Notes: generated by a model from the sequence alone, not told the origin. A stretch of 64,000 nucleotides of DNA from Chengkuizengella axinellae (GCF_030730905.1 NZ_JAVAMP010000002.1:496001-560000), one strand, 5' to 3'. Positions 39,380 through 48,975 are shown, counted from the stretch's first letter. Program-made: numbers and translations.

Positions 39380-39572
39380 TAAAATGTGAACGAAAGGACT
39401 AGACAGGTGTACTGAATTTATTCAATTTAGGCTAATGAAAATAAAGAGTGTGGAGAATACATAAAATACACCTATCTGTTGGTCAACTTGAAGTATGTTA
39501 GATATGCAATGATTGAACGAACGATCCAATACATAGAAGGGGAGTGTGATGTTAATTATAGAGTAGGAGGAG

Positions 39573-41651
39573 CTACCTTTTGAAAAATCCTTTCTGTTTA
39601 CATGATCCTTCACAAAGATCTTCTGGGATACTAGAATCGCATTTATTCTCATCGATGACGATATCTGTACCATTTGGTGAATTGTTCTGAATGTCTGGTG
39701 TATTGTCAGATAAGCAATTAGAGCGGATTCCTGCTTCTTCAACTCTAGGGTTTACTATAATAAAATACCAGCTTCTAGATTGTTTTCTATACAGTTATGA
39801 TCGATAATGGATTCAACTTCTTCATTTAATTGAATGCCATTCCCTCTATTCATTTGACAAATATTTTTGATCACTCTATTATCTTCACTAACTAACTTGA
39901 TACCGTCACCCTTATTATTGTTGCAAACATTTCCCCAAATTATGTTGCAATCAAATTCTGTATCAATGCCATTTAATGAATTTCCAATCGCTTTATTCAA
40001 AAACCATAAGTTATCATCATCTTCAGCTATAAATCCGTTGCTTTTATTATTTAAAGCACAATTTTCGATACATATGTTTTCATCAACGAATGATAGTCCA
40101 TTTAAACCATTTTGTTTTGCATCATTAAATAAAAATACATTAACATCTTCACTGGTAAAACCATGACTTTGATTTTGACTTGCTTTGTTTCTAATAAAAT
40201 AATTTAAATCACTTTCCGAACCGTTAAATCCATTTCTACGGTTTCTTATAGCTTCACATTGATTTAAAAGGCTTGTTGTTTCCCCACTATCTGAGATCAT
40301 AACTCCATCTTCATTGTTGTTTTTTACCACCACTTTATCAAGTGTATTTGTACTGTTTGTTATATTTATTCCACTGGAACTAAAATTTTGAACCGATAGA
40401 TTTTCTACTGAATTGAGGAAACTATTCATTGTAATTCCATCTCCAACTAAATTTGTACCATCAATGATGGTTTTACATATACCAGATCCGACAATTCTGA
40501 GACGAGCTTTATCCATTGGAATGGTCACTTGTTCATTGAAGAAACCTTGACCTACATTGATTTGATAGCCATTTTGTGCATCTTCTATTGCCTGTTGAAT
40601 AAAATAAAATCTCCTTCCTGTACATCGATAGCATCATTTCTTTCACACAACCCTGATGGTATACTCGTTTCACAAATGTTGTCTGCAAAAGTACCACCCG
40701 TTATCAATTCGTCTTTCAAAATATCTGGAGTATTTCCTAGTATACAGTTGGAACGAATTGCAATGTTATTGCCAGTAATATGAATTCCAGCAAGATTGTT
40801 ATTTTTTACAAAGTTTTTATCAATTACATTGTTATCGCCTTCTACTTGAATGCCTTTGCCCTTATTATTGAATACTTGATTTTTTATGATTCTTGTCTCC
40901 TGATCTATCGCTAATATCCCATTTAAACCATTTTTTTACTGATATTTTCAAATAATGTGCTTTCAAGATCTACGACAAATCCATTTCCATTATTTTCGAT
41001 GGCTTTGTTAAATATATAAAAATTTTCAAGTGAGTCAGTCACGTTAAATCCGTTAAAACCATTTTGTTTAGCAGTATTGGAAATGAAATAACATTCATTG
41101 CCCAGAACATGAAAACCATCCTGTTTGTTTTTTTGTGCTAAACAACAATATATTAAATTATTTTGAATTTGACTTTCTACTAATAGACCGTTGGCTTGAT
41201 TACCGATCATTTTACTATGCATAATTTTGTTGAGAATACTTCGAGAAATGAGTCCTTCTCCAACATTTTCATTTATCTCACATTTGAATACCATATTTCT
41301 ATTACCGTCAGCTATATCAATTCCAATTTCATTATTGATCGCCATCACTTTGTGAATAATATTCTCATCCATATTTACATAAATGCCTGCTCCCTTGAAA
41401 TTTTGTACTGTTAAGTTCTCAATAGTGACCAATTCATTGTTTATTGTAATGCCATTAGTAACACCAAGGTCTTGCCCATTTATAATCGTCTTACCTTTCC
41501 CAGCACCGATAAGACGTAATCCTTTTATAATAATTTCAAGAGTTTCTGGGAAATTACCCTCCCCAACTCTGATTGTATCGTATGGCTGAGATACTAATAG
41601 TGCGTTATTTATTGTTGGAAATTCAACTGTAGGAACTTTGCGTACGGTCAT
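39573..41651 (-). pseudogene. Beta-helix protein gene, array copy 4, with three frameshifts
   Basis: Comparison with the intact copies shows three separate lesions on the coding strand. (1) At 40931-40937 an A-run has 7 instead of 8 bases, ending the first frame at ENISKKMV. (2) Near 40596-40606 a 5-bp tandem duplication (TTTAT twice) breaks EGDFIQQAIEDAQNG. (3) Near 39760 two extra bases (GGTATTTTATTATAG instead of GGTATTATTATAG) break EAGIII. Correcting all three gives 690 codons plus stop, ending PEDLCEGSCKQKGFFKR at 39573. Its leader also lost the CATA element (AATACAATA at 41687-41695). Several independent lesions argue for true decay rather than a switch. Confidence 0.85.
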
Positions 41652-41844
41652 ATCGGATTTGTCCTTTCTGATTGTGGATTTTGATCTATTGTATTTAGGA
41701 GGTGAACAAAAGGACTAGACAAATGCACTGGATTTTATAAATTGGGCAATGAATAATGAATGATTGAAAAAAACGATTGAATTGATCATGGGGAGGAGGG
41801 CAATGAATATAGGAATAGTTCTATGAAACTTAAAAATACAAGCA

Positions 41845-41872
41845 AATAAAATACTCCTATTTGATGGAGTAT
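41845..41872 (-). terminator. Terminator of beta-helix copy 5
   Basis: On the minus strand a 7-bp stem ATACTCC/GGAGTAT with an 8-nt loop, followed by TTTTAT. It lies 37 bp after the copy 5 stop. Confidence 0.65.
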
Positions 41873-41908
41873 AATCCATTTTGAATATTGAGCATAGTAG
41901 GATTAAAG

Positions 41909-43996
41909 TTAACGTTTAAAAAAATTCTTAGATCCACATGATCCTTCACATAGCCCATCAGGGATGCTTGAATCACATTTGTTCTCATCAATGGCAATAT
42001 TAGCAGTAGACTCTGAATTATTTTGAATATCTGGATTGTTGCCAGATAAACAGTTAGAACGGACACCAAAATTATCAGCAGCTGCACCTTCTATGAGGAT
42101 TCCAGCTCCTTTATTATTTTCAACACAGTTATGATCTATGATACTATCAACAGAAGAAATTTCATTCAATTGTATTCCGTTAGTTTTATTTAATTGAATC
42201 ACATTGTTGATAATTCTATGAAGGTCTACATTTAGTTCAATTCCATTTCCTTTATTTTTATTACATACATTACCCCAAATTAAATTCTCATTCTGATTAT
42301 CATTTGATCTAATTCCATCCATTGAATTTTCAATGGTTTTATTATTAAACAATAAGTTATCTTCATCTATAAAAATACCATTTCTTTTATTATTTAAAGC
42401 ACAATTTCCGATCATAATATTCTCATTATCTACTGTCATACCGTTCATTCTATTATTTTTTACTTCATTAAATAATAATAAATGATTATCATCTACTATA
42501 AACCCATGATCACGATTATCATTAGCGATACATTTAATGAAGTAATTTAAATTTGTACTAGGGCTATTAAATCCATTTCCCTTGTTCATAATTGCATGAC
42601 ATTGATTAAAAAGAATAGTTGTATCTGTCGTCCCATTGTCAACAAATCCATCTAAAGTATTGTTTTTTGATAGAACTCTATCAATAATATTCATTAGTTC
42701 ATCAAAAACCACTCCGCTGGATCCAAAATTTTGAACAGTTAAATTTTCTATTGAGCTTAAAACACTATTAACACAAATACCGTCGCCATCTATATTTGTA
42801 CCATCAATGATGGTTTTACATCTGTCTACTCCTACAATTCTGAGCCGATCCTTACTATTAGGAATGTCAACTTGTTGATTGAAAAATCCAGCTCCAATAT
42901 TGATTTGATAACCTTCCTGTGCATCTTCTACAGCTTGTTGGATGGAATCCCCTTCTTTTACATCGATCGCGTCATTTCTCTCACATAGTCCTGGAGGTAT
43001 ACTCGTTTTACAATCATTATCTGCAAAGGTACAATCTATTACTAATGCTTCCATCATGATATCTGGGTTATTTCCTTGAATACAATTGGATCTTACGGCG
43101 GTCTCATTTCCAGCTATACTGATTCCAGCAAGTCCATTATTTTTTATTGTATTTCGATCAATGATATTCTCACTATCTTCCACTCGGATTCCATTGTCTT
43201 TATTATTTATGACAAGATTATGAATGATTCTGTTCTCTCCATTTCGCGCTAATATGCCATTTAATCCATTATTTTTACTAACATTTTCAAATAATAACGA
43301 CTCATTATCAACGACAAATCCATTTTCACAATTTTCAAAGGATGTATTAAATACATATACATTGTCAAATATAATTCCACTCTCACTAAAACCATTCCCG
43401 CCATTTTTAATGGCAGTACTTGAAACAATATAAGATTCCACTCCCCCTATATGAAAACCATCTAGAGTGTTTTGCTTAGCTATGCAGCAGTAAATTAAAT
43501 TTTGATCAAATTCACCACTAGAAGATATAAATACACCATTAAGTTGATTGCCTTTCAGTGTACTATGCATGATATAGTTATTGTTGCCAACTATCTCTAT
43601 TCCATTTTCAATACTTTCATTAACTTCACATTCTAATATGATGTTATCTCCACTATCTAAATTAATTCCAATTAGATTGTTTACAAGTTGGACTTTATGG
43701 ATAATATTACTACTAACATTTATAAAAACACCACGACCATTAAAGTTACGTACTGTTAAGTTTTCGATAGTAACTAAATCATCATTGATTGTAATACCAT
43801 CATTTGCACCTAAGGATTGCCCATCGATGATTGTTTTTCCCTTTCCTGCACCGATAAGACGAAGACCTTCTATGCTAATATCAATCATTTCTGGAAATAC
43901 ACCTTCATCTACTCTGATTGTGTCGTATGGAGCAGATTCTGTTAGTGCATCGTTTATGGTTGGGAAGTCAGGTGAAGGGACTTTGCGTACAGTCAT
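41909..43996 (-). CDS. Right-handed beta-helix protein, array copy 5
   Basis: A 695-aa intact paralogue. N-terminus MTVRKVPSPDFPTINDAL; halves joined at CERNDAIDVKEGDSIQQAVE; cap motifs AVRSNCIQGNNPDI and GVRSNCLSGNNPDIQNN; C-terminus CGSKNFFKR. There is no signal peptide or membrane segment. It has its own leader and a downstream terminator, so it can be transcribed alone. GAAAGGATGG precedes the ATG. Confidence 0.85.
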   Translation of the reverse strand: MTVRKVPSPDFPTINDALTESAPYDTIRVDEGVFPEMIDISIEGLRLIGAGKGKTIIDGQSLGANDGITINDDLVTIENLTVRNFNGRGVFINVSSNIIHKVQLVNNLIGINLDSGDNIILECEVNESIENGIEIVGNNNYIMHSTLKGNQLNGVFISSSGEFDQNLIYCCIAKQNTLDGFHIGGVESYIVSSTAIKNGGNGFSESGIIFDNVYVFNTSFENCENGFVVDNESLLFENVSKNNGLNGILARNGENRIIHNLVINNKDNGIRVEDSENIIDRNTIKNNGLAGISIAGNETAVRSNCIQGNNPDIMMEALVIDCTFADNDCKTSIPPGLCERNDAIDVKEGDSIQQAVEDAQEGYQINIGAGFFNQQVDIPNSKDRLRIVGVDRCKTIIDGTNIDGDGICVNSVLSSIENLTVQNFGSSGVVFDELMNIIDRVLSKNNTLDGFVDNGTTDTTILFNQCHAIMNKGNGFNSPSTNLNYFIKCIANDNRDHGFIVDDNHLLLFNEVKNNRMNGMTVDNENIMIGNCALNNKRNGIFIDEDNLLFNNKTIENSMDGIRSNDNQNENLIWGNVCNKNKGNGIELNVDLHRIINNVIQLNKTNGIQLNEISSVDSIIDHNCVENNKGAGILIEGAAADNFGVRSNCLSGNNPDIQNNSESTANIAIDENKCDSSIPDGLCEGSCGSKNFFKR

Positions 43997-44030
43997 ATCG
44001 TTCCATCCTTTCTGATTTTGAATATTGATA

Positions 44031-44039
44031 TATCCTATG
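44031..44039 (-). promoter_or_regulatory. Candidate sporulation-type -10 element, copy 5 leader
   Basis: CATAGGATA on the minus strand, identical to the copy 3 element, 34 bp upstream of the copy 5 start. Confidence 0.45.
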
Positions 44040-44167
44040 TGTTAAGTGAATAAAAGGACTAAACGTTTGTACTGAATTTTTTAAATTTGGGCAAACGAGA
44101 ATAAGGAAATAAGGAAAATGTATTGAGTTGGTGATTCATCATCATTCTGAAATGAAGATGAAGGGCA

Positions 44168-44196
44168 AAAGAACAACTCCTAAATCAGTAGGAGTT
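44168..44196 (-). terminator. Terminator of beta-helix copy 6
   Basis: On the minus strand AACTCCT/AGGAGTT, a 7-bp stem with an 8-nt loop, followed by GTTCTTTTG. It lies about 35 bp after the copy 6 stop. Confidence 0.55.
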
Positions 44197-44229
44197 TAGG
44201 AGGGTAAATTAAGGTTAGAAGTGGGATAG

Positions 44230-46308
44230 TTATCGCTTAAAAAACTTCTTAAATCCACAAGATCCCTCAGGGATACTTGAATCACATTTATTTTCATCTA
44301 TAGCGATATCTTCTCCATCTGGTGAATTATTCTGGATATCTGGATTGTTACCAGATAAACAATTGGATCGGATAGCGAATTCAGTAGCAGTAGTTGATTC
44401 GATAATAATTCCAGCTTCTCCGTTATTTGCAATACAGTTATTATCTATGATACCTTCAACAGCATTTGGTTCGTTGATTTGAATTCCTTTTCCTTTGTTC
44501 CATTGACATTGATTGTTAAGGACTACACTCTCATCTTCATTTAATTGAATCCCGTTTCCAGCATTTTCATTACATACATTCCCCCAAATGGTGACATCAT
44601 CTGCATTAATGTCAGCTATACCATGTATTATATTTTTAATGGCTCTGTTATTAAATAATAAGTTTTCATTATCAACAATGAAGAAACCGTTATTCATATT
44701 GTTATATGCACAATTTCCGACAAGTCGATTTAAATCATCAAATTCAAAGCCATTAAGAGCATTCTTTTTTGCTTCGTTAAATAAAAAAAGATTTTGATCA
44801 ATCAGTTGAAAACCATCCCCGCCATTTTTATTTGCTATACATCGAAGGAAATAATTTAAATCGAATCCATTAAATCCACTATTTAGATTCTCATTTGAAA
44901 TACATTTATTAAACAGAATTTTACCAAGGTCATTTGCAATGTTCGAAAACTCAAATCCACTCTCTTTATTCTTTTTTGATTCTACTTGTTCAAAAGTATT
45001 ACAAAATTCTTCTACTGCTACTCCGTTAGAACCGAAATGTTGCACTGTCAGGTTTTCGATTGTATTGAGATCACTTTCGATCGTAATCCCATTGCCTACT
45101 ATATTGGTACCATCAACTACTGTGTTCCCCATTCCCGATCCTACAATTTTTAAACGGTTTTTATCATTTGGGATATTAACCTGTTCATTAAATGTCCCCA
45201 CTCCAACGTTGATTGTAAAACCAGAAAGTGTACCCATATCATTCACAGCTTCATTAATTGAGTCAAAGTCTCTAGGAACGTTAACAGTATCATTTCTTTC
45301 ACATAACCCGGGTGGTATGCTAGTAGTACAATTGTTATCAGCAAAAGTATTAGAGATGTTATTACTGAATATATCCGGATTATTATTCATTAAACAATTA
45401 CCACGAGCTGAACTATTTTCTCCTCCTAAAGATATTCCAGTTCGTTTATTATTTTTTGCGATATTGCCATCAACCACACTATCTGAACCTTCTACTTCAA
45501 TTCCATTAAATTTATTATTTATGACTTTATTTTTTATAATTCTTCCATTGTTAGTAAATGTTAAAATGCCCGTAGCTCCATTGTTTTTGCTTATGTTATC
45601 AATTAAAGTCGTTTCTGTACGGTTTGAAAATCCATTCCCTTTGTTGTTGATCGACTTGTTAGACAGAAATAGATTCGTATTTCCGTCACCGCCAAAACCA
45701 TCCCCACCATTTTTTAAAGCAACGCTGGATATAATGAAATTGTTGTTCCCAGATATATGAAATCCATCCTGAGTGTTATCTTTAGTTAAACAGCAATAGA
45801 TTAAATTGTTGTTCCCTTCATCATTTATAAAAACCCCGTTACCATTATTGATCATTTTGCAATGAATAATATAATTTTCACTACCCCCTTGAACAAGACT
45901 TAGATTGATTCCATTTTGTCCATTTTCATTGATTTCACATTTAATTACTATGGTCGAGTCACCTTCCATATCAATTCCATGTATACCATTATTCAATACC
46001 TGAACTTGATGAATCACATTGTTTTCATTACTAGTAAAAATGCCAGATCCTTTGAAGTATTGCACCGTTAAGTTTTCGATCGTAACTAATTCTGTTTCAA
46101 TTATAATCCCTGTAGTTCCAGCTCCTAAAGTTTGCCCATCTATCACTGTTTTTCCTTTTCCTGCACCAATAATGCGTATCCCATCTTTATCAATGGTAAG
46201 CACTTCGGGATATCTTCCCTCTGCTACTTCGATTGTGTCGTATGGATTAGCTGCTGTTAATGCCAGTGAAATTGTCGGGAATTCAGAGGGCACGTTTAAA
46301 ACAGACAT
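44230..46308 (-). CDS. Right-handed beta-helix protein, array copy 6 (most divergent)
   Basis: A 692-aa intact paralogue that starts MSVLNVPSEFPTISLALTAA where the others have MTVRxVPxxxFPTI. The leading coil (NPYDTIEVAEGRYPEVLTI) and the half junction (NDTVNVPRDFDSINEAVN) are diverged. It keeps the internal duplication, the RSNCLSGNNPDIQNN cap and a CGFKKFFKR ending, though the Cys-rich GLCE motif of the second cap is shortened. It is the first gene of the array in the direction of transcription. AGGAAGAAA precedes the ATG. Confidence 0.85.
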   Translation of the reverse strand: MSVLNVPSEFPTISLALTAANPYDTIEVAEGRYPEVLTIDKDGIRIIGAGKGKTVIDGQTLGAGTTGIIIETELVTIENLTVQYFKGSGIFTSNENNVIHQVQVLNNGIHGIDMEGDSTIVIKCEINENGQNGINLSLVQGGSENYIIHCKMINNGNGVFINDEGNNNLIYCCLTKDNTQDGFHISGNNNFIISSVALKNGGDGFGGDGNTNLFLSNKSINNKGNGFSNRTETTLIDNISKNNGATGILTFTNNGRIIKNKVINNKFNGIEVEGSDSVVDGNIAKNNKRTGISLGGENSSARGNCLMNNNPDIFSNNISNTFADNNCTTSIPPGLCERNDTVNVPRDFDSINEAVNDMGTLSGFTINVGVGTFNEQVNIPNDKNRLKIVGSGMGNTVVDGTNIVGNGITIESDLNTIENLTVQHFGSNGVAVEEFCNTFEQVESKKNKESGFEFSNIANDLGKILFNKCISNENLNSGFNGFDLNYFLRCIANKNGGDGFQLIDQNLFLFNEAKKNALNGFEFDDLNRLVGNCAYNNMNNGFFIVDNENLLFNNRAIKNIIHGIADINADDVTIWGNVCNENAGNGIQLNEDESVVLNNQCQWNKGKGIQINEPNAVEGIIDNNCIANNGEAGIIIESTTATEFAIRSNCLSGNNPDIQNNSPDGEDIAIDENKCDSSIPEGSCGFKKFFKR

Positions 46309-46343
46309 CTCTATTTCTTCCTTTCTAAATTTGAAGTATTTGA

Positions 46344-46354
46344 TACATCATATG
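46344..46354 (-). promoter_or_regulatory. Candidate -10 element, copy 6 leader
   Basis: CATATGATGTA on the minus strand at the conserved leader position. It fits the looser sigma-E-like CATAnnnT better than CATAnnnTA. Confidence 0.35.
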
Positions 46355-46527
46355 AAACCTGAAAATAAAAGTCCTAGACAGGTGAACCGTTTTGTAAAAG
46401 ATAGGCAATGTGCATTAGGCAAACGTTTGATTTTAATATAGAAATGAAAAATAGGGCAGATGCATCAGACAAGAAACACATACTATGCATAACTTAAAAG
46501 AAAAATCGATATAGGTTGGTGATCAGA

Positions 46528-46887
46528 ATGGATAATCTTTTTTGTAAAAATCAAATCAATCAAGCAAAGAAAATGTTAGATGAACAAATGAGACGTGTAA
46601 GAGGAGATAAAGGGAAGCGAAATGGGCAACTGCATTTACAGGAGGATTTTTTTAAAAGCTTAAACGATGGGATGAATCAAAGATTAAATCAAGCGAAACA
46701 ATTTCAAGGCAATGAGAAAATCAACAGTAAAATCGACCAAAATCGTACTTTACTTGAACAAAAGTTGAACAATATGAATGAAATGTTAAAGAATCTAAAT
46801 ACGGAAGAAGAAGGGAATAAATTGGATGCATTGCATAAAAAAATGAGTGGGCTGTTGGACTCGTTTTTAGAAAAAGAGAAGAAGTAA
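46528..46887 (+). CDS. Hypothetical coiled-coil protein
   Basis: A 119-aa, strongly charged, predicted helical protein (NQAKKMLDEQMRRVRGDKG near the start, LLEQKLNNMNEMLKNLNTEE later). It has one Cys, no signal peptide and no membrane segment. I start at ATG 46528 after AGGTTGGTGA; an in-frame TTG at 46516 overlaps that site. It diverges from beta-helix copy 6. CATACTA at 46479-46485 resembles a forespore-type -10 but has no clear -35. No family is recognised. Confidence 0.6.
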   Translation: MDNLFCKNQINQAKKMLDEQMRRVRGDKGKRNGQLHLQEDFFKSLNDGMNQRLNQAKQFQGNEKINSKIDQNRTLLEQKLNNMNEMLKNLNTEEEGNKLDALHKKMSGLLDSFLEKEKK

Positions 46888-47017
46888 CTACCTTAAATTG
46901 ATTAACTTGTCATAGAATAGACAACAATGTGGATAGACACCGCTTGATTTTACTTGATTTCACGATAAAATAAAGTGAACCTTTCTTTGCACAGAAGGGG
47001 AAAAGGATGTTCTATTG

Positions 47018-47860
47018 ATGTATCTTGGATGTCATATTAGTATTAGGAAAGGTTTTTTAAACGCAGCAAAAACAGCACAAAAAATAGGTGCTTCTGCATT
47101 TCAGTATTTTCCTAAAAACCCACGTAGTTTGAAATTAAAACAAGTGGATCAGCTCGATGCACAGGCTTGTGCTGAATTTTGTGAGGCTAAAGATATGTTA
47201 TCCATTGCACATACGCCTTATCCAACTAACTTGGCAGTTGAAGACCAATTAAGAAATCAGATGGCTGCATCCATATTAAATGATCTTGAAATCGCAAATT
47301 CATGTGGTTCTTTGGGATTAGTTGTGCATTTTGGAAAATTTAGTGGTAAAGACCCGTTACAAGGATACAAAAATATATTACAATGTTTAAATGGAGTACT
47401 TTCTAAGTGGCATGGTAAAACGTTAATTTTACTGGAAAATCAAGCAGGTATGGGTACTAAAATGGGGATGACCTTTGAAGAGTTAATTCAGATTCGTAAT
47501 CTTGCTCAATATCCAGAGAAAATTGGGTTTTGCTTTGATACCTGTCACGCCTATGCAAGTGGTTTATGGAATGAAACAAATTGGGAAGAGTTGTACCGTC
47601 ATGGAGAAAAACTTGGTTTTTTTAAACATGTCAAAGCAGTTCATTTAAATGACTCTAAATATTCCAGCGGATCTTACCGAGATCGGCATGAAAACATTGG
47701 TTATGGAATGATAGGGGAACACCGTTTTGAGTTGTTTTTAAAGTCAGGTTGGTTGAAAGCGATTCCCATTATCCTAGAAACACCAACATCACAACATCGT
47801 TCTTACGAACAAGAGTTGAAATATATAAATAGATTAATTCATAAGGGAGATAGAAAATGA
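47018..47860 (+). CDS. nfo: Deoxyribonuclease IV (AP endonuclease, Nfo family)
   Basis: A 280-aa TIM-barrel AP endonuclease that cleaves DNA at abasic sites. The metal-binding His, Glu and Asp residues are in YLGCHISI, SIAHTPYP, LVVHFGKF, LLENQAG, FCFDTCHAYASG, KAVHLNDS, YRDRHENIGYG and PIILETPT, the full family set in order. I prefer the ATG at 47018 to the adjacent TTG at 47015; AAAAGGATG lies about 10 nt upstream. The stop overlaps the next start by 4 nt (ATGA), so the two are translationally coupled. Confidence 0.9.
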   Translation: MYLGCHISIRKGFLNAAKTAQKIGASAFQYFPKNPRSLKLKQVDQLDAQACAEFCEAKDMLSIAHTPYPTNLAVEDQLRNQMAASILNDLEIANSCGSLGLVVHFGKFSGKDPLQGYKNILQCLNGVLSKWHGKTLILLENQAGMGTKMGMTFEELIQIRNLAQYPEKIGFCFDTCHAYASGLWNETNWEELYRHGEKLGFFKHVKAVHLNDSKYSSGSYRDRHENIGYGMIGEHRFELFLKSGWLKAIPIILETPTSQHRSYEQELKYINRLIHKGDRK

Positions 47861-48183
47861 TTAATGTGTATTTGGATGATTTGCGACCTTGCCCAAAAGG
47901 TTTTGTATTAGCAAAAAATATTGAAGAGTGTATTCTTTTATTGCAAGAAAGTGAAGTGAACATTTTATCCCTCGATTTTGATTTAGGTTGGCAAGAACCC
48001 ACTGGGTTTGATTTAACCAAAATGATGGTAGAAAAAAAATGCTTTGCCAAGGAAATATATCTGCATACCTCTGATTCTAATGGTAGAATGAAAATGTATC
48101 AGCTATTGTATGAACATAAACCAGAAGGTGTTGTTTTGCATAATGGTCCAATGCCTTATGAATTACTGGAGCAGTATTTATAG
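47857..48183 (+). CDS. Receiver-like protein (cyclic-phosphate processing receiver, cREC type)
   Basis: A 108-aa protein with a compact receiver-like fold. It opens INVYLDDLRPCPKGF with an acidic pocket (DD) at residues 7-8, then LSLDFDLGW near residue 41 with further Asp, and IYLHTSDSNG near 70. This pattern matches my recollection of the cREC_REC family proposed to process cyclic phosphates. A distinct output domain is absent. It overlaps the 3' end of nfo by 4 nt, which points to a shared role, perhaps in nucleic-acid end repair. Family naming is from memory. Confidence 0.65.
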   Translation: MINVYLDDLRPCPKGFVLAKNIEECILLLQESEVNILSLDFDLGWQEPTGFDLTKMMVEKKCFAKEIYLHTSDSNGRMKMYQLLYEHKPEGVVLHNGPMPYELLEQYL

Positions 48184-48210
48184 AAATTATTGTTGAAATT
48201 GGGTGAGCAG

Positions 48211-48975
48211 ATGATAAAACTAGATCATGTTTATTTTAGGAGAGAATCTCGAGAAATCCTTTCTGATGTTCTAATCGAAATGAATAAAGGTGAACACTGG
48301 GTTATCCTAGGAAAAAATGGTTCAGGCAAAACAACTATCCTTGAGATGTTGAATGGGTACCTTTTTCCTAGTCAAGGCTCTGTGGAAGTTTTGGGCAATC
48401 GATATGGGAATTGTGATGTAAGAGAAGTTCGCAAAAGTATTGGTTATATCAGTCAATCTCTTTTAGAGAAGTTAAACTTTAGCGATCCAGTCTGGGAAGT
48501 GGTTGCAACAGGTCTGTATGGATTTTTAAGATTTTATCAAGAGATTCCCAAGGAAGCACAAGACCAAGCGAATGAGATGTTGGAGCAATTGAATTTATCC
48601 TATGTAAAAGAGCAACCACTTGGTTTGCTTTCTCAAGGTGAAAGGAAAAAAGTGCTCCTTGCCAGAGCATTAATGACTCATCCTGAAATTATCATCATGG
48701 ATGAGCCTTGTGCTGGATTGGATTTATATGAGAGAGAAAAGTTGCTATTGGAACTCGAAAGATTTAAAACAAATGGAATTAGTTTAATATATGTAACACA
48801 TCATGTTGAAGAAATTGTACCGTTATTTACGAACGTCATGTTGTTAAATGATGGAAAGATTGTAGCTTCTGGCAGTAAAAAAGAGATATTAACTAGTGAA
48901 ACGATACATAATACGTTTCAAATACCAGTTCAAATTGACTGGGTGAACGAACGTCCATGGATTCAAGTAGTTTAG
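48211..48975 (+). CDS. ABC transporter ATP-binding protein (YlmA/ModF-like)
   Basis: A 254-aa single ABC ATPase. Walker A GKNGSGKTT near residue 39, Q-loop YISQSLLEK, signature LLSQGERKKVLLARAL (LSQGE in place of LSGGQ), Walker B IIIMDEPCAGLD, H-loop YVTHHVEEI. There is no permease or binding-protein gene next to it, so it is an orphan ATPase or pairs with distant subunits. I start at ATG 48211 after GGGTGAG; the TTG at 48190 lacks a site. Confidence 0.85.
   Translation: MIKLDHVYFRRESREILSDVLIEMNKGEHWVILGKNGSGKTTILEMLNGYLFPSQGSVEVLGNRYGNCDVREVRKSIGYISQSLLEKLNFSDPVWEVVATGLYGFLRFYQEIPKEAQDQANEMLEQLNLSYVKEQPLGLLSQGERKKVLLARALMTHPEIIIMDEPCAGLDLYEREKLLLELERFKTNGISLIYVTHHVEEIVPLFTNVMLLNDGKIVASGSKKEILTSETIHNTFQIPVQIDWVNERPWIQVV

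Larger units (their letters stand above)
32742..46415 (-). repeat. Six-copy tandem array of beta-helix protein genes with conserved leaders
   Basis: Six paralogous genes in the same orientation. Start codons lie at 34811, 37123, 39335, 41651, 43996 and 46308, i.e. spacings of 2312, 2212, 2316, 2345 and 2312 bp. Each unit is one 2.07-2.09-kb gene plus about 200-270 bp of spacer. The start-proximal 100 bp and the 3' ends are most alike, and the central helical coils vary. Copy 6 (44230-46308) is the most divergent. Copies 2 and 4 are frameshifted. Confidence 0.9.

Noticed and set aside
39422-39742. 106-codon minus-strand ORF at the end of copy 4
   Set aside because: It reads the copy 4 tail in the wrong frame; the family frame ends at 39573 with the FFKR tail.
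32742-46308. Repeat signal as CRISPR or transposon array
   Set aside because: The period is over 2 kb, the units are full genes with leaders, and no short repeat-spacer pattern, terminal inverted repeats or transposase gene is present.
33091-46441. Numerous plus-strand ORFs inside the beta-helix array
   Set aside because: All are antisense shadows of the minus-strand genes; they recur in register with the paralogues and lack ribosome binding sites.
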